A DNA stretch of 39,720 nt from Xanthobacteraceae bacterium. GTDB lineage: Bacteria > Pseudomonadota > Alphaproteobacteria > Rhizobiales > Xanthobacteraceae. Made by a program: the position numbers and the translations under genes. The DNA lies in contig JASHRW010000225.1 in assembly GCA_030037065.1 (NCBI GenBank), forward strand, positions 1-39,720. The letters run 5' to 3'. Positions 15,538-23,770 of the stretch are shown here, piece after piece. The stretch's first letter is position 1. Each line of letters opens with the position of its first letter. The notes below the pieces were generated by a model. It ran no database searches. It was given only the letters and a program-made list of their open reading frames with translations, and was not told the origin of the DNA.

Positions 15538-16020
15538 TCAATTGCCCCCCAATTCAACGCCGATGCGACTTGCTGCTTCTCGCTTCCGGCGCAGTCGGAA
15601 CACGACATCGACGCGCACGGTCTCGTAGCCATCGGGCGGCGTCGGAAGCCTGACAGCAAGCAGATCGCTTGTCGGCGCGTCCAGCAGACCGTTCAGATCC
15701 TCAATGAGAAAGTGATGATGTTCCGATGTATTCGTATCGAAATATCTTTGGCGCCCATCGACGGCGACTTCGCGCAAAAGACCCGCAGCTGTGAATTTGT
15801 GCAACGTGTTGTACACCGTGGCCAAAGATATCGGCACCCTGGCCTTGGCGGCTTCTTCATGAAGCAGTTCTGCGGTCACATGGCGAGGACCGTTCCGAAA
15901 GAGAAGCCACACCAGCGTCACGCGTTGCCGAGTCGGCCGTACCCCAGCGGCACGTAGTCTCTGCTTGGCGTTGTGCCAGCTATATTCTCCGACTTCGCCG
16001 ATCGCCGGCGCCGGGGTCAT
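15538..16020 (-). CDS. irr: Fur-family iron response regulator, Irr-like
   Basis: A 160-residue Fur-superfamily repressor. In Bradyrhizobium Irr controls heme and iron genes according to heme status. The winged helix contains GVRPTRQRVTLVWLLF and ISLATVYNTLHKFTAAGLL, followed by DGRQRYFDTNTSEHHHF. The three consecutive His of the Irr metal/heme site are present, and the Cys pairs of true Fur are absent. Where Bradyrhizobium Irr has the heme regulatory motif GCPWHD, this protein has EYSWHN, so the Cys is lost. ATG at 16020 is preferred to GTG at 16053 because it gives a normal length. Neither has a strong ribosome site. It lies beside the heme uptake genes, its likely targets. Confidence 0.85.
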   Translation of the reverse strand: MTPAPAIGEVGEYSWHNAKQRLRAAGVRPTRQRVTLVWLLFRNGPRHVTAELLHEEAAKARVPISLATVYNTLHKFTAAGLLREVAVDGRQRYFDTNTSEHHHFLIEDLNGLLDAPTSDLLAVRLPTPPDGYETVRVDVVFRLRRKREAASRIGVELGGN

Positions 16021-16053
16021 TCGCGATGGACGCTTCAGTAGGACATTTCTCAC

Positions 16054-16234
16054 TCGCAGATTTTACGTCACACAACATGCCTGTGCAAACTGATTGAACA
16101 ATATCGAATTTGATTAATTACAAACAAGCCCCTGCATACGGGTGAGCGGGTCGGGGAGTTTATGATTGATTTAGATTCGGCAGATGCGTAGTTGCGACAG
16201 TCTCCGATGTACCTCGGAACCAAGGAGCTGATCC
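16054..16234. other. AT-rich intergenic region upstream of irr
   Basis: This region carries the irr promoter on the minus strand and the leader of the small plus-strand gene at 16235. AAGGAG at 16222-16227 is a strong ribosome binding site for that gene. No perfect Irr or Fur operator could be picked out by eye. Confidence 0.5.
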
Positions 16235-16500
16235 GTGGAGGAACTGAACGGTCGCACGATTGCGCGTCAGATTTTCGTTGCCGGGTTGATTGCGAGAGTC
16301 GCGAACGATTCCAAAATCCGTTGAAGTTTTTGATGGATTTCAGGGATGAGATACACGCCGTGGTCAAGCAAATCAGGATAGCGGGCTCACTCGACACTGA
16401 TTTGGTGCGCCAGATCGCTGCGAAGACGATGGATGAGATGTTCTCGCCGATGAAGGCGCCAAGCGCTCCAAACCTTCCACGCCAACGAATTCCCAAACTA
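16235..16500 (+). pseudogene. Small gene interrupted by a frameshift, unknown function
   Basis: GTG at 16235 has a perfect AAGGAG 7 bases upstream and opens a frame of 29 codons, EELNGRTIARQIFVAGLIAR being its first part, then stops at 16322. The frame one base back continues without interruption as NPLKFLMDFRDEIHAVVKQ and DTDLVRQIAAKTMDEMF. Adding one base in the AAAA run at 16313-16316 joins the two into one helical protein of ~80-90 residues. The simplest reading is a one-base deletion, in the genome or in the assembly; a programmed shift is less likely. The true end is uncertain because the second frame runs on past 16500 under hmuV. I do not recognise the family. It sits between irr and the hmu operon. 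Confidence 0.5.
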
Positions 16501-16521
16501 CTTCAGAAATTCCGGATATGC

Positions 16522-17346
16522 TCAAGCCTGATCGGATTCCGCTCTAAAATGCTGCGCCACTATCATTCTCTGTGGCAATACGAATGGCGCGCCCGATTCT
16601 GGCAGTTGGCTGACGGCTGTTTCGATTTCGAAGACGCGCTCCAGCATTTTGTCAATGATCGTTTCCTCGGGTGGACCGTGAGAGTCGATGCAGCCTCGAT
16701 TCATAACAATGACATGCGTTGCAAACAGCGCGGCTAAATTCAAATCATGGAAGATCGCGATGACGAGCGCGCCGCGCAAAGCACGGCGCTTTGCTATGTC
16801 CAGAAGTCCGAGTTGATGACGCAAATCGAGGTTTGCCGTCGGTTCGTCCAAAAGCATAATGCCGCAGCCATCGCGAGCTTGACCATGAGCGTGTTGTACC
16901 AGCACGCGAGCGAAGTGCACGCGCTGCTGCTCTCCCCCGGAAAGGGTGTTAATGGGCTGGTCGGCCAGTTCGAGCAAATCGAGTTCGGCAAGCACCAAAT
17001 CGATCGAAGCCTCAGTCTTTGCGGTAGCTTCGCCGTTTGCCCCCATTCCCACGACTTCGGCGACAGTAAAAGGAAAAGTGATATTGATCTGCTGCGAGAG
17101 CACGACGCGATGTGTCGCCAGGACGTGCGGCAAATATGAGGTGATTGTTTTGCCGTTCAGGCGGACCTGTCCGGATTGCGGCCTGATCTCCCCTGAAAGG
17201 GCGCGCAGCAGTGTCGATTTTCCGGCGCCATTAGGCCCAATGACGGCGACGGTCTGGCCCGGCGTGAACGAGAGGCTCACCCGATCAATGAGGGTCTTCC
17301 GCCCGGCAAATACCGAGAGTGAATCCGCTTCCAGAAGGGGGCTCAT
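16522..17346 (-). CDS. hmuV: Heme ABC transporter ATP-binding protein
   Basis: The 274-residue ATPase drives heme import through HmuU. The frame is open from 17496, but ATG at 17346 overlaps the hmuU stop as ATGA and gives the family start MSPLLEADSLSVFAGRKTLI. Walker A is GPNGAGKSTLL, the signature is LSGGEQQRVHFARVL, Walker B is GIMLLDEPTANLD, and the switch His is in IFHDLN. The Q-loop region has VVLSQQ. The insert QHAHGQARDGCG before Walker B is a known HmuV-type feature. It is last of the minus-strand operon hmuP-hmuT-hmuU-hmuV. Confidence 0.95.
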   Translation of the reverse strand: MSPLLEADSLSVFAGRKTLIDRVSLSFTPGQTVAVIGPNGAGKSTLLRALSGEIRPQSGQVRLNGKTITSYLPHVLATHRVVLSQQINITFPFTVAEVVGMGANGEATAKTEASIDLVLAELDLLELADQPINTLSGGEQQRVHFARVLVQHAHGQARDGCGIMLLDEPTANLDLRHQLGLLDIAKRRALRGALVIAIFHDLNLAALFATHVIVMNRGCIDSHGPPEETIIDKMLERVFEIETAVSQLPESGAPFVLPQRMIVAQHFRAESDQA

Positions 17347-18431
17347 CCGGAAACCAGGGCGCGCTGTTTCAACAACAAGATCAGGAAAAAAGGAGCGCCG
17401 AAGATTGCCGTAACGATGCCGATGGGAAGTTCCGCAGGCGCCGCCACCGTTCGCGCCAACGTATCGGCGGCGAGGAGGATGATCGCGCCGCAGCAAGCTG
17501 ACGCAGGCAACAGCAGACGGTGGCCAGGCCCGATAACCAATCGCAGCAAGTGCGGAACGATAATGCCGACAAAGCCGATAATGCCGGAAACGGATACAGC
17601 TGCACCGGCTGCAGCCGCAACCAGCACGATCAGGAAGCGCTTGAGCCGCTCCACCGCGACGCCCATGTAGAATGCTTCAGCTTCACCAAGCGACAACAGA
17701 TCCAGTGCGCGGCCCAAGAATAATGATGAGCCGAGGAATAGAATCAGGAACGGTGTGATCGCTGCTATTTTCAGCCAAGTCGCGCCGGCAAGGGAACCCA
17801 GTAGCCAAAAGGTTATGTCACGTAATTGTTGGTCGTTTGCGAGAAAGACCAAGAGTCCCGTGCCGGAGCTCGCGAGCGCGCCGAGTGCCAGTCCGGCCAG
17901 CAACATTATCGCGATTGAGGTTCGGCCCTTCCATGTGGCAATCTGATAGAGCATCGCGGTCATCGCAAGCGCCCCAAAGAAGGCGGCTAACGGCAGGAGA
18001 AACGGCGAGTTCATCACTGATTGCGGCAACTCCCGATCGCCGCCAACGATGACAACCGCGGCGGCAAGACCGGCGCCAGCGGAAACCCCAACCAGCCCTG
18101 GATCGGCAAGGGGGTTGCGAAAGAGGCCCTGCATGACGGTCCCTGCGGCCGCCAAAAGAGCCCCGACGATGCTTGACATGACGACCCGTGGCAACCGTAT
18201 CGAGAGCAGGATCAATTGATCCCGCGCGGTTTGAGTTCCATGCACGCTGCCCGACAATAGCGCTGTCGCCATGCGATCAAACGGGATCGTGACTGGGCCA
18301 ATCGAAATCGACACGAAGCCCGTGACAAGGAGCATGATTATCAGGAAAGACATAACCGTGAATGAAGAAATCTCCCTATACCCGGGCGTATGCGCTTTGA
18401 GAAATTTGGGCGAAACATTCGCGTGTGTCAT
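17343..18431 (-). CDS. hmuU: Heme ABC transporter permease (FecCD family)
   Basis: A 362-residue inner membrane permease of the BtuC/FecCD family, with about ten hydrophobic segments. Family motifs are IRLPRVVMSSIVGALLAAAG, GLFRNPLADPGLVGVSAGAG, the coupling-helix region around GEAEAFYMGV and the conserved GIIGFVGIIVPHLLRL. It forms the heme channel with HmuV outside the membrane core and receives heme from HmuT. ATGA overlaps join it to both hmuT and hmuV, so translation is coupled through the operon. The first ~25 residues are polar and come before the first membrane segment. Confidence 0.95.
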   Translation of the reverse strand: MTHANVSPKFLKAHTPGYREISSFTVMSFLIIMLLVTGFVSISIGPVTIPFDRMATALLSGSVHGTQTARDQLILLSIRLPRVVMSSIVGALLAAAGTVMQGLFRNPLADPGLVGVSAGAGLAAAVVIVGGDRELPQSVMNSPFLLPLAAFFGALAMTAMLYQIATWKGRTSIAIMLLAGLALGALASSGTGLLVFLANDQQLRDITFWLLGSLAGATWLKIAAITPFLILFLGSSLFLGRALDLLSLGEAEAFYMGVAVERLKRFLIVLVAAAAGAAVSVSGIIGFVGIIVPHLLRLVIGPGHRLLLPASACCGAIILLAADTLARTVAAPAELPIGIVTAIFGAPFFLILLLKQRALVSG

Positions 18432-19384
18432 TGATCACACGTCGCGTGGTGTTCCTCTGACGGCAAATTTCCGGTTTTCAGCTGCGGATAAAGGCGGAGC
18501 GCAAGGTCGCGCGCGGCCCGCGCGGTGCGCGGCCCAAATCCGAGCAGGTAAAGCCCGTCCATGGCGATCAGGGTCTTAGTCTTTGCCGCAGGAGTCATCG
18601 CCAGCGCAGGCTGCGAAAATACTGTGTCGGCGGAGAGGGCGTGCTCGCCGCTCGCCATGGCCAAAATGGCATCCGGCTTGGCGGCAACGATGGATTCGTC
18701 GCTGACCGGCTTGTAGCCCTCGAAACTGTCAAATGCGTTGCGCGCTCCCGCCATGGCAATGATGCCATCGGCGGCGGTCGCTCGGCCCGCAATGAGGGGG
18801 CGGCCGTTGGCAAGCGACAAAAGGAAGGCGACTTTGATGCGCTGATGGATTTGGCCGCGTATGGTGTCGAGTGCGGTCAGATCGCGGCGCACAGCGGCGG
18901 CAAGGCACGCGCCACGGCGAGGTACGCTGACATCGCGGGCAATCAAGTCGATCTTGTCGATAATGCCGTCGCCGGAAAAGCGGTCCGGCACGCTGATGAA
19001 TGGCACGTTCGCCTGTTTCAGGACATCAAGCGTCGCCTGCGGGCCAGAGCCTTCGATCGCAAAAATCAGCGTGGGCGACAATGCCAGCACGCCCTCGGCC
19101 GAGAGCTGACGCATGTAACCCACGTTTGGCTTGTCCTTTAGCGCGCTCGGGGGATAGAGGCTGGTCGTATCGACCGCAACGATTTTTTGTTGCAGGCCGA
19201 GCGCATAAAGGATTTCGGTGATCGAGCCGCCAATGGAGACGATACGGCTGGAATCATAAACGGTCGGCGCAGGTTGGGAGCCGCTGGCGGCGATTGCGCC
19301 AGGAGCATTTGCCGCCACGGCGAGAAGGATAACGAGCGCGTGCAGAATGAACGGAAAGCGCATCCTCAACAGCGTACCGAGCAT
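18428..19384 (-). CDS. hmuT: Periplasmic heme-binding protein of the ABC transporter
   Basis: A 318-residue class III solute-binding protein. It has a signal peptide (basic start, hydrophobic ILHALVILLAVAANAPG, cleavage near AIAAS), then RIVSIGGSITEILYALG, the standard start of the HmuT/BtuF domain. VGYMRQLSAEGVLALSPTLI contains a Tyr that is the heme ligand in HmuT proteins. Near the end is AMDGLYLLGFGPRTARAARD, a typical HmuT signature. AGTAGGG lies 4 bases before the ATG. It begins 7 bases after hmuP and overlaps hmuU by ATGA. Its short polar tail ends in EEHHATCDQ. Confidence 0.93.
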   Translation of the reverse strand: MLGTLLRMRFPFILHALVILLAVAANAPGAIAASGSQPAPTVYDSSRIVSIGGSITEILYALGLQQKIVAVDTTSLYPPSALKDKPNVGYMRQLSAEGVLALSPTLIFAIEGSGPQATLDVLKQANVPFISVPDRFSGDGIIDKIDLIARDVSVPRRGACLAAAVRRDLTALDTIRGQIHQRIKVAFLLSLANGRPLIAGRATAADGIIAMAGARNAFDSFEGYKPVSDESIVAAKPDAILAMASGEHALSADTVFSQPALAMTPAAKTKTLIAMDGLYLLGFGPRTARAARDLALRLYPQLKTGNLPSEEHHATCDQ

Positions 19385-19391
19385 GGCAACC

Positions 19392-19601
19392 CTACTTGGT
19401 GAGAATGAGTTTGTTCTGCGCCGTCAGCCGCAGATGATAAGCATCGCGACCGTGAACAATGATGATGTCGTGCGTGCCGACGAACAGGTCTCGGCTCTCC
19501 AGGCGATTGTCGATAATGGTCAAGTGACGCCGAATACCTTCGGTTCTTCCCTCGTTCGAGTCTTCACCTTCCTTTTTTTCTTCGTCGGCGGAGGCGTTCA
19601 T
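19392..19601 (-). CDS. hmuP: Hemin uptake protein HemP/HmuP
   Basis: A 69-residue protein whose C-terminal half is the HemP fold: SRDLFVGTHDIIIVHGRDAY followed by HLRLTAQNKLILTK. The N-terminal half is a charged, Glu-rich tail. HmuP in Bradyrhizobium is described as a coactivator needed for expression of the divergent heme receptor gene, working with Irr. Its place here, first in hmuPTUV and divergent from the receptor gene, fits that role. AGGGTGAG precedes the ATG by 5 bases. Confidence 0.92.
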   Translation of the reverse strand: MNASADEEKKEGEDSNEGRTEGIRRHLTIIDNRLESRDLFVGTHDIIIVHGRDAYHLRLTAQNKLILTK

Positions 19602-19693
19602 CTCGGCTCACCCTGCAACCGCATTGCGTATTGCAACGAAATACTACTTACATTGTAATCGTTTTAATCTTTATTCTTCCTTCGGATACTACC

Positions 19694-19709
19694 TTTGAAG
19701 ACCTCTAAA
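19694..19709. promoter_or_regulatory. Possible iron control element (Irr operator) in the hmuP/receptor intergenic region
   Basis: TTTGAAGACCTCTAAA is an imperfect inverted repeat. Read on the minus strand, TTTAGAGGTCTTCAAA, it resembles the ICE consensus TTTAGAA-N3-TTCTAAA with one substitution and one missing base. It sits in the 275-base divergent promoter region between hmuP and the heme receptor, just upstream of a TTGACA box at 19726. The match is partial and judged by eye. Confidence 0.4.
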
Positions 19710-19725
19710 CTTGAATGACGCAGTA

Positions 19726-19754
19726 TTGACATGCTTAATACACCAAGTTACCGA
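19726..19754 (+). promoter_or_regulatory. Candidate promoter of the heme receptor operon
   Basis: TTGACA at 19726-19731 is a consensus -35 box. TACCGA at 19749-19754 is a weak -10 at 17-base spacing. It lies about 120 bases before the receptor start and 17 bases after the possible ICE motif, so a bound regulator there could contact RNA polymerase. A weak -10 would fit a promoter needing an activator such as HmuP. Confidence 0.4.
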
Positions 19755-19876
19755 TATCAATACGCCCGGCCGTTCCGCATGTGTGGGATGTCCAAAGGGC
19801 AGGCCCAGCCAGCAAGCCCCCGTGTCACGCGCGCGGTAGCCCGCCAGCCCCGGCCGAAAAGGGGAGCGGAGCGATT

Positions 19877-22381
19877 ATGGCTTGGGACAGACGGAGCGCG
19901 TGTGCGCTCTTCGCCAGTGCTTCATTCGGCGCGCTTATCGTAGCGGGCATCAATTCGTCGGCGCCCGCGCAAACGGCGCCGCAAGCTCAACAGCAGCCAC
20001 TGCCGCCGGTGCGAGTTGAAGCGCCTCCGTCACGCAAACGTAAACGTCCGGCGGCAGCCAAACACTCGACCGGTCCGCGCCTGGCGCAGCATCGCGCCGC
20101 GCCCAAGAAGCCGGCGCCCGCGCCGCGGCCGTCCAACGAGCAGACAACCAGCGTTGCGACGATGACGCAAGAGCCGGTGATCAACACGCTCGCCGCTGTC
20201 AGTGCCGTGGGACCGGCTCAAATCGCACAAGCTCAGCCGACGCGACTGTCGGATATCTTGAGCGGTATGCCCGGCGTGTGGGCTCCCGAACGCGGCGACG
20301 ATCCGGGTTCGTCGATCAATATCCGCGGCCTGCAGGATTTCGGCCGCGTTGACGTTCTCGTCGACGACGTGCCGCAGGATTTCCAGCGCTCGGGCCATTT
20401 TGCCAACGGTCAATTCTATCTCGATCCGGAATTGATCGGCAGCCTCGATGTGGTGGCCGGTCCGGTCGCCAATATCTACGGTTCCGGCGCCATCGGCGGT
20501 GTCGCTGCGTTCCAGACCAAGGATATCAACGACATCCTGCTGCCCGGCGAAATCGCCGCGCTGCAGAGCCATGTCATGTATAGTTCGAACGGCAGCCAGT
20601 GGCTGGCATCTATTTTCGGCGGCGAGCGCGGTGCGCAAGGCGACGTTTTTCTGGGCGGTGTCTATCGCGACAGCGGGAATTACACATCGGGAAGCGGCAC
20701 GCTCAATTCCTTACAATGCTCCGCCAGTTGTGCCGGCTGGCCCATCACCACAATTCCGGGCAACACCTCAGTCCCCAATACCGGCGACCAGGCCGAATCC
20801 GGCATAGCCAAAGTGACGGTGCGGCCCGGCGAGGGACAGGAGATCAAGCTCACCGCCATCACTTACAACAATAATTACGACTTCGGGGATACGACCGGTG
20901 CGGGGGCCACGATTCCGGGCATCGGCGTCTATAGCGAGAACGTCAAAAATCAGACCGCCGACGCACAATACACGCTCAAGAGTCCGGAGACCTCGCTCGT
21001 TGATTTCAGCAGCGACGTATACTGGAATCAGACGCAAGTGCGGGAGATAGTCCAAGTCCCTTACGTTGACCCTAATGGCGGCGGACCCGGGGTTCCGATC
21101 GATTTCAGCGGCCCCCCCGGCACGACAAACAACTACCTGTTCAACACGTCCGGCTTCAAAGTGCACAACACCTCGCGCTTCGACTTCGGCGGCTGGCGTC
21201 ACGCGCTGACCTATGGCGGCGACTTCAACCACGATACGATGGAGACCAGCGCCGGCTGCGGGGCGGATCAACTCATCAACGGAGCCTGCGACATCGGTCT
21301 GACGCCGGGTGGCCAGCGCAACACATACGGCGGCTTTGTCGAGTGGAAGGCCAACTATTCGACCTGGTTCGAGATGATCAATGCCGTCCGTTATGACGGC
21401 TTCGCCTTGAGTGGTGATGGAGCTGCCGAGACCGGTAGCCGGCTGTCGCCGAAGACGACCATTGGCATCACCCCGATTGCGGGGCTGCAGCCCTACGTCA
21501 CCTATGCCGAGGGATATCGCGCTCCGGCGGTAACCGAGGCGTTCATCTCCGGATTCCATCCCGGCGGGTTTGCTTATTTCGAGCCCGATCCGAACTTGAG
21601 GCCGGAGATCGGCAAGACCACGGAGATCGGCATCAATATCAAATACGACGACGTATTTTCGAAAGGGGACAAGATTCGCGCGAAGATCAATGCGTTCAGA
21701 AACGACGTCACCGACTATATCGATATGGTAACGGCGTATGGGCAAGTTGGTCCAGCGCCGCCGGCATGCATGCAGGATCTCGCGATAGGTGGGAATCCCT
21801 GCCTTCAATATCAGAACATCGGCAATGCGCAGATCGAAGGCCTCCAGTTCCAAGCCAATTACGACGCCGGTTGGTGGTTCGCCGGCATTTCCGGCCAGCA
21901 TCTTCGAGGTGAGGCCTTGACGACCGATCCCGTGGTAGCTGCCGCCGGCACTTGTGCCGCCGCACCAACTGCGGTCGGCTGCGCTGGCGCCCCACTCGCA
22001 AGCATTCCGCCCGATCAGATCAGCCTCCTGCTCGGGGGGCGTTTCCTTGACCGAAAACTGAACCTTGCCATGCGCTGGACCGCCGTCGCGGCAAAGCCGC
22101 TCAGCCAAATTCCGACAACGCTAGACTTCGATCTCAATCCCTTCGCGCCCTCTGTGGTTCCGATGTTCGATTCTACTGGCAGCTACAACCTGGTGAGCCT
22201 TTACGCTGGCTATCAGGTGACGCCGGAGGTGCTGGCTGCATTTTCAATCGACAATCTGCTGAACGAGAACTACACGCGATATATGTGTTGCAGTACCTAT
22301 GCGGGCTACGTCGTGCCGAACCCCGGCATCACATTCAAAGCCTCGCTGACGTTCCATGAAGGCGTGAAGGGCAACAGCTGA
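19877..22381 (+). CDS. hmuR: TonB-dependent heme/hemoglobin receptor
   Basis: An 834-residue outer membrane receptor that takes in heme using TonB energy. ATG at 19877 is chosen over the open frame from 19781. It starts a signal peptide (MAWDRRSACALFASASFGAL, cleavage near APAQ) and has GGAG upstream. A TonB-box-like PPVRVEAP follows, then a basic Lys/Pro/Ala-rich linker (~residues 50-90) often seen in bradyrhizobial receptors. The plug is visible as LSDILSGMPGVW, INIRGLQDFGRVDVLVDDVP and NIYGSGAIGG. The barrel carries heme-receptor motifs GYRAPAVTEAF (FRAP-type) and DPNLRPEIGKTTEIG (NPNL-type). It heads hmuR-hmuQ-exbB-exbD-tonB. Confidence 0.92.
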   Translation: MAWDRRSACALFASASFGALIVAGINSSAPAQTAPQAQQQPLPPVRVEAPPSRKRKRPAAAKHSTGPRLAQHRAAPKKPAPAPRPSNEQTTSVATMTQEPVINTLAAVSAVGPAQIAQAQPTRLSDILSGMPGVWAPERGDDPGSSINIRGLQDFGRVDVLVDDVPQDFQRSGHFANGQFYLDPELIGSLDVVAGPVANIYGSGAIGGVAAFQTKDINDILLPGEIAALQSHVMYSSNGSQWLASIFGGERGAQGDVFLGGVYRDSGNYTSGSGTLNSLQCSASCAGWPITTIPGNTSVPNTGDQAESGIAKVTVRPGEGQEIKLTAITYNNNYDFGDTTGAGATIPGIGVYSENVKNQTADAQYTLKSPETSLVDFSSDVYWNQTQVREIVQVPYVDPNGGGPGVPIDFSGPPGTTNNYLFNTSGFKVHNTSRFDFGGWRHALTYGGDFNHDTMETSAGCGADQLINGACDIGLTPGGQRNTYGGFVEWKANYSTWFEMINAVRYDGFALSGDGAAETGSRLSPKTTIGITPIAGLQPYVTYAEGYRAPAVTEAFISGFHPGGFAYFEPDPNLRPEIGKTTEIGINIKYDDVFSKGDKIRAKINAFRNDVTDYIDMVTAYGQVGPAPPACMQDLAIGGNPCLQYQNIGNAQIEGLQFQANYDAGWWFAGISGQHLRGEALTTDPVVAAAGTCAAAPTAVGCAGAPLASIPPDQISLLLGGRFLDRKLNLAMRWTAVAAKPLSQIPTTLDFDLNPFAPSVVPMFDSTGSYNLVSLYAGYQVTPEVLAAFSIDNLLNENYTRYMCCSTYAGYVVPNPGITFKASLTFHEGVKGNS

Positions 22382-22420
22382 GACACCGACTTAAGAACTA
22401 AGATCAACAGGAGATGAAAA

Positions 22421-22756
22421 ATGTTTATCGCCATGAACCGGTTTCGGGTGAAGCGAGGATCTGAGGAAGCGTTCGAGAAGGTCTGGCTCAACCGCGACAC
22501 CTACCTGGAGCGGATGCCCGGCTTTATTGAATTCCATCTGCTCAAGGGTCCCGAGGCAGAAGATCACACGCTCTATTCCTCGCATACGGTGTGGCAGAGC
22601 AAAGCGACCTTCGAAGCGTGGACCAAATCGGAGGAATTCCGCGCCGCGCATGCCCGCGCCGGGAACAACGCTACCGGCCCGTTATATCTGGAGCATCCTA
22701 AGTTCGAGGGTTTCGAGGTGCGTCAGACTCTGCACCGCAGAACGGCTGTCGCCTAG
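22421..22756 (+). CDS. hmuQ: IsdG-type heme-degrading monooxygenase HmuQ
   Basis: A 111-residue ferredoxin-fold protein of the antibiotic-biosynthesis-monooxygenase superfamily. It keeps the IsdG/IsdI heme oxygenase catalytic set: N6 in AMNRFRV, W67 in FEAWTKS and H77 in FRAAHAR, matching N7/W67/H77 of IsdG. In Bradyrhizobium the HmuQ and HmuD proteins of this family open heme to release iron. A strong ribosome site (AGGAGA, 6 bases before ATG) follows the receptor stop by about 30 bases. Cytoplasmic, with no signal peptide. It would act on heme delivered by HmuTUV. Confidence 0.92.
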   Translation: MFIAMNRFRVKRGSEEAFEKVWLNRDTYLERMPGFIEFHLLKGPEAEDHTLYSSHTVWQSKATFEAWTKSEEFRAAHARAGNNATGPLYLEHPKFEGFEVRQTLHRRTAVA

Positions 22757-22816
22757 TCGAGACGCTGATGCACTTCGGCCTCAGCATCTGAGGGTGGGAC
22801 AAACGTAGACCAAGGA

Positions 22817-23767
22817 ATGACATCGCTCTCACAGTTGGTGGGCGTTGCGGCGGTCGCCCTGTCGATCGTGGTCTCAGGAGCGTCGACGTGGGCGCAGCCA
22901 GCGACCGGCGCGGGGCAACAGGTGACGATCATGCCGCCGGCGAGCGCTCAACAGCCGAGGGGCATCGTCGTGCCGCCACGATCAGCGCCGCCGAGCGTCG
23001 CGCCATCAAACCCGGCCCCTGCTGCCGCCACCGACACGCACCCAGCCACGGCGCGGCCCGCTGACGGCATCGGCCCGCTGCAGGAACTGTCGCCCTGGTC
23101 GATGTTTCAGTCAGCCGACATTTTGGTCAAGGCTGTCATGCTCGGCTTGGTCTTTGCGTCGCTGGTGACCTGGACGTTGTTTTTGGCGAAGACCTTCCTG
23201 CTCACCCGGGCGCGAAAAGGCACGAGCGCGGCGCTGGCGCGGATCGCCAACATCCGCTCTCTTGGCGAGGCGCAATTGGCGTTGGGATCGACTGTCAATG
23301 TGCTGTCGGAATTGCTGGCGGCGGCGGTGCAGGAGATTCAGCTGTCGGACGCTTCCGCCGAGGACGCCGGAGTCAAGGAGCGCGCCGCCTCGCGCTTCTC
23401 CGAAATCGTGCGGATGGAGGCTCGTGCCGTGCGCTCGGGCATGGCCATCATTGCGACGATCGGCGCCACCGCGCCGTTCGTCGGCCTGTTCGGAACGGTA
23501 TGGGGGATTATGAACAGCTTCATCGGCATTTCGAAGGCACAGACGACTAATCTCGCAGTGGTCGCGCCGGGAATTGCCGAAGCGCTGCTCGCCACCGCAA
23601 TCGGCCTCGCCACCGCCATTCCTGCCGTCATCATCTACAATCACTTCTCCCGCGCCACCAAAAGCTATCTGGACCTCGTCGGACGCGGCTCCGGCGCCGT
23701 CGGGCGGCTGTTGTCGCGCGACCTCGACCGCTTCCGCGGCCGGATTGTCTCGCGCGCCGCGGAGTAA
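22817..23767 (+). CDS. exbB: TonB-system energiser ExbB
   Basis: A 316-residue inner membrane proton-channel subunit. It begins with a signal-like hydrophobic segment (QLVGVAAVALSIVVSGAST) and a Pro/Ala-rich periplasmic stretch (about 30-90), an extension common in alphaproteobacterial ExbB. The MotA/TolQ/ExbB domain follows: a membrane segment near 110-130, a cytoplasmic helical loop (SRFSEIVRMEARAVRSGMAI), then IGATAPFVGLFGTVWGIMNS and EALLATAIGLATAIPAVIIYN. AAGGA directly abuts the ATG, an unusually short spacing. exbD follows 3 bases after the stop. Confidence 0.94.
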   Translation: MTSLSQLVGVAAVALSIVVSGASTWAQPATGAGQQVTIMPPASAQQPRGIVVPPRSAPPSVAPSNPAPAAATDTHPATARPADGIGPLQELSPWSMFQSADILVKAVMLGLVFASLVTWTLFLAKTFLLTRARKGTSAALARIANIRSLGEAQLALGSTVNVLSELLAAAVQEIQLSDASAEDAGVKERAASRFSEIVRMEARAVRSGMAIIATIGATAPFVGLFGTVWGIMNSFIGISKAQTTNLAVVAPGIAEALLATAIGLATAIPAVIIYNHFSRATKSYLDLVGRGSGAVGRLLSRDLDRFRGRIVSRAAE

Positions 23768-23770
23768 ACC

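Noticed and set aside
16068-16496. Minus-strand frame of 142 codons between irr and hmuV
   Set aside because: Ser/Arg-rich without a domain. The opposite strand has a strong ribosome site and a more protein-like frame, though interrupted.
20768-22108. Open frame of 446 codons opposite the heme receptor
   Set aside because: It is a shadow of the receptor gene. It has low-complexity Arg/Ala/Gly composition and no ribosome site or domain.
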